A stretch of DNA of 5,850 nt from JAVBUZ01 sp031554725 (GTDB taxonomy: Bacteria; Bacillota; Clostridia; Lachnospirales; Lachnospiraceae): NCBI GenBank assembly GCA_031554725.1, contig JAVBUZ010000103.1, positions 1 to 5,850 on the forward strand. The letters run 5' to 3'. Position numbers and translations under genes: made by a program. Below are positions 5,828 through 5,850 of the stretch, in pieces. Each line of letters starts with the position of its first letter. Position 1 is the stretch's first letter. The notes under the pieces were generated by a model. The model did not search any database, was not told the DNA's origin, and was given only the letters and a program-made list of their open reading frames with translations.

Positions 5828-5850
5828 TCTAAAATCAAAACCATAGAAAT

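Noticed and set aside
1..5850. CRISPR arrays, tRNA/rRNA genes, insertion sequences, attachment sites, toxin-antitoxin or defence genes
   Set aside because: I saw no periodic direct repeats, transposase-like proteins, RNA gene signatures or mobile-element ends. The four protein genes are all conserved housekeeping families with matching base composition.

Overview
The window is AT-rich, densely packed bacterial chromosome with all four protein genes on the + strand. The proteins (FakA/YloV family, RecG, DegV family, type II topoisomerase B subunit), the strong AAGGAGG-type ribosome binding sites and the low GC content point to a low-GC Firmicute. A Clostridia/Lachnospiraceae-like organism is my best guess, but it is inferred from protein style and gene order, not from any search.

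Layout. (1) Positions 1-554 hold the 3' third of a fatty acid kinase subunit A (FakA/YloV) gene that begins before the window. (2) Positions 580-2661 hold a complete recG, 25 bases downstream and probably co-transcribed with fakA. (3) Positions 2662-2762 are a gap with a good sigma-A promoter (TTGACT, 17 bases, TAGAAT) overlapped by a perfect 10+10 base inverted repeat, an operator candidate. (4) Positions 2763-3629 hold a complete DegV-family gene, a FakB-type fatty-acid-binding protein by family. (5) Positions 3630-3904 are a 275-base gap, the least explained part of the window. It holds an 11-bp terminator hairpin that can work in both directions, a well-formed minus-strand promoter aimed at that hairpin, a second weak terminator-like hairpin, and an extended -10 promoter for the next gene. 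(6) Positions 3905-5827 hold a complete GyrB/ParE-family topoisomerase subunit, more likely the ParE-like paralogue. The last 23 bases hold nothing I can call.

How the genes fit together. FakA phosphorylates fatty acids bound to FakB (DegV-family) proteins, so the first and third genes are potential partners in exogenous fatty acid use, with recG between them. The degV gene appears separately promoted and possibly repressed. recG (fork and recombination repair) and the topoisomerase gene are DNA-maintenance genes; the latter starts a new transcription unit.

The coding content is ordinary housekeeping. The item most worth a second look is the possible minus-strand mini-transcript of about 80 nt between degV and the topoisomerase gene. 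It has a near-consensus promoter, a 9-base perfect Shine-Dalgarno sequence and a terminator, but no normal-sized gene. I found no convincing new multi-gene system.
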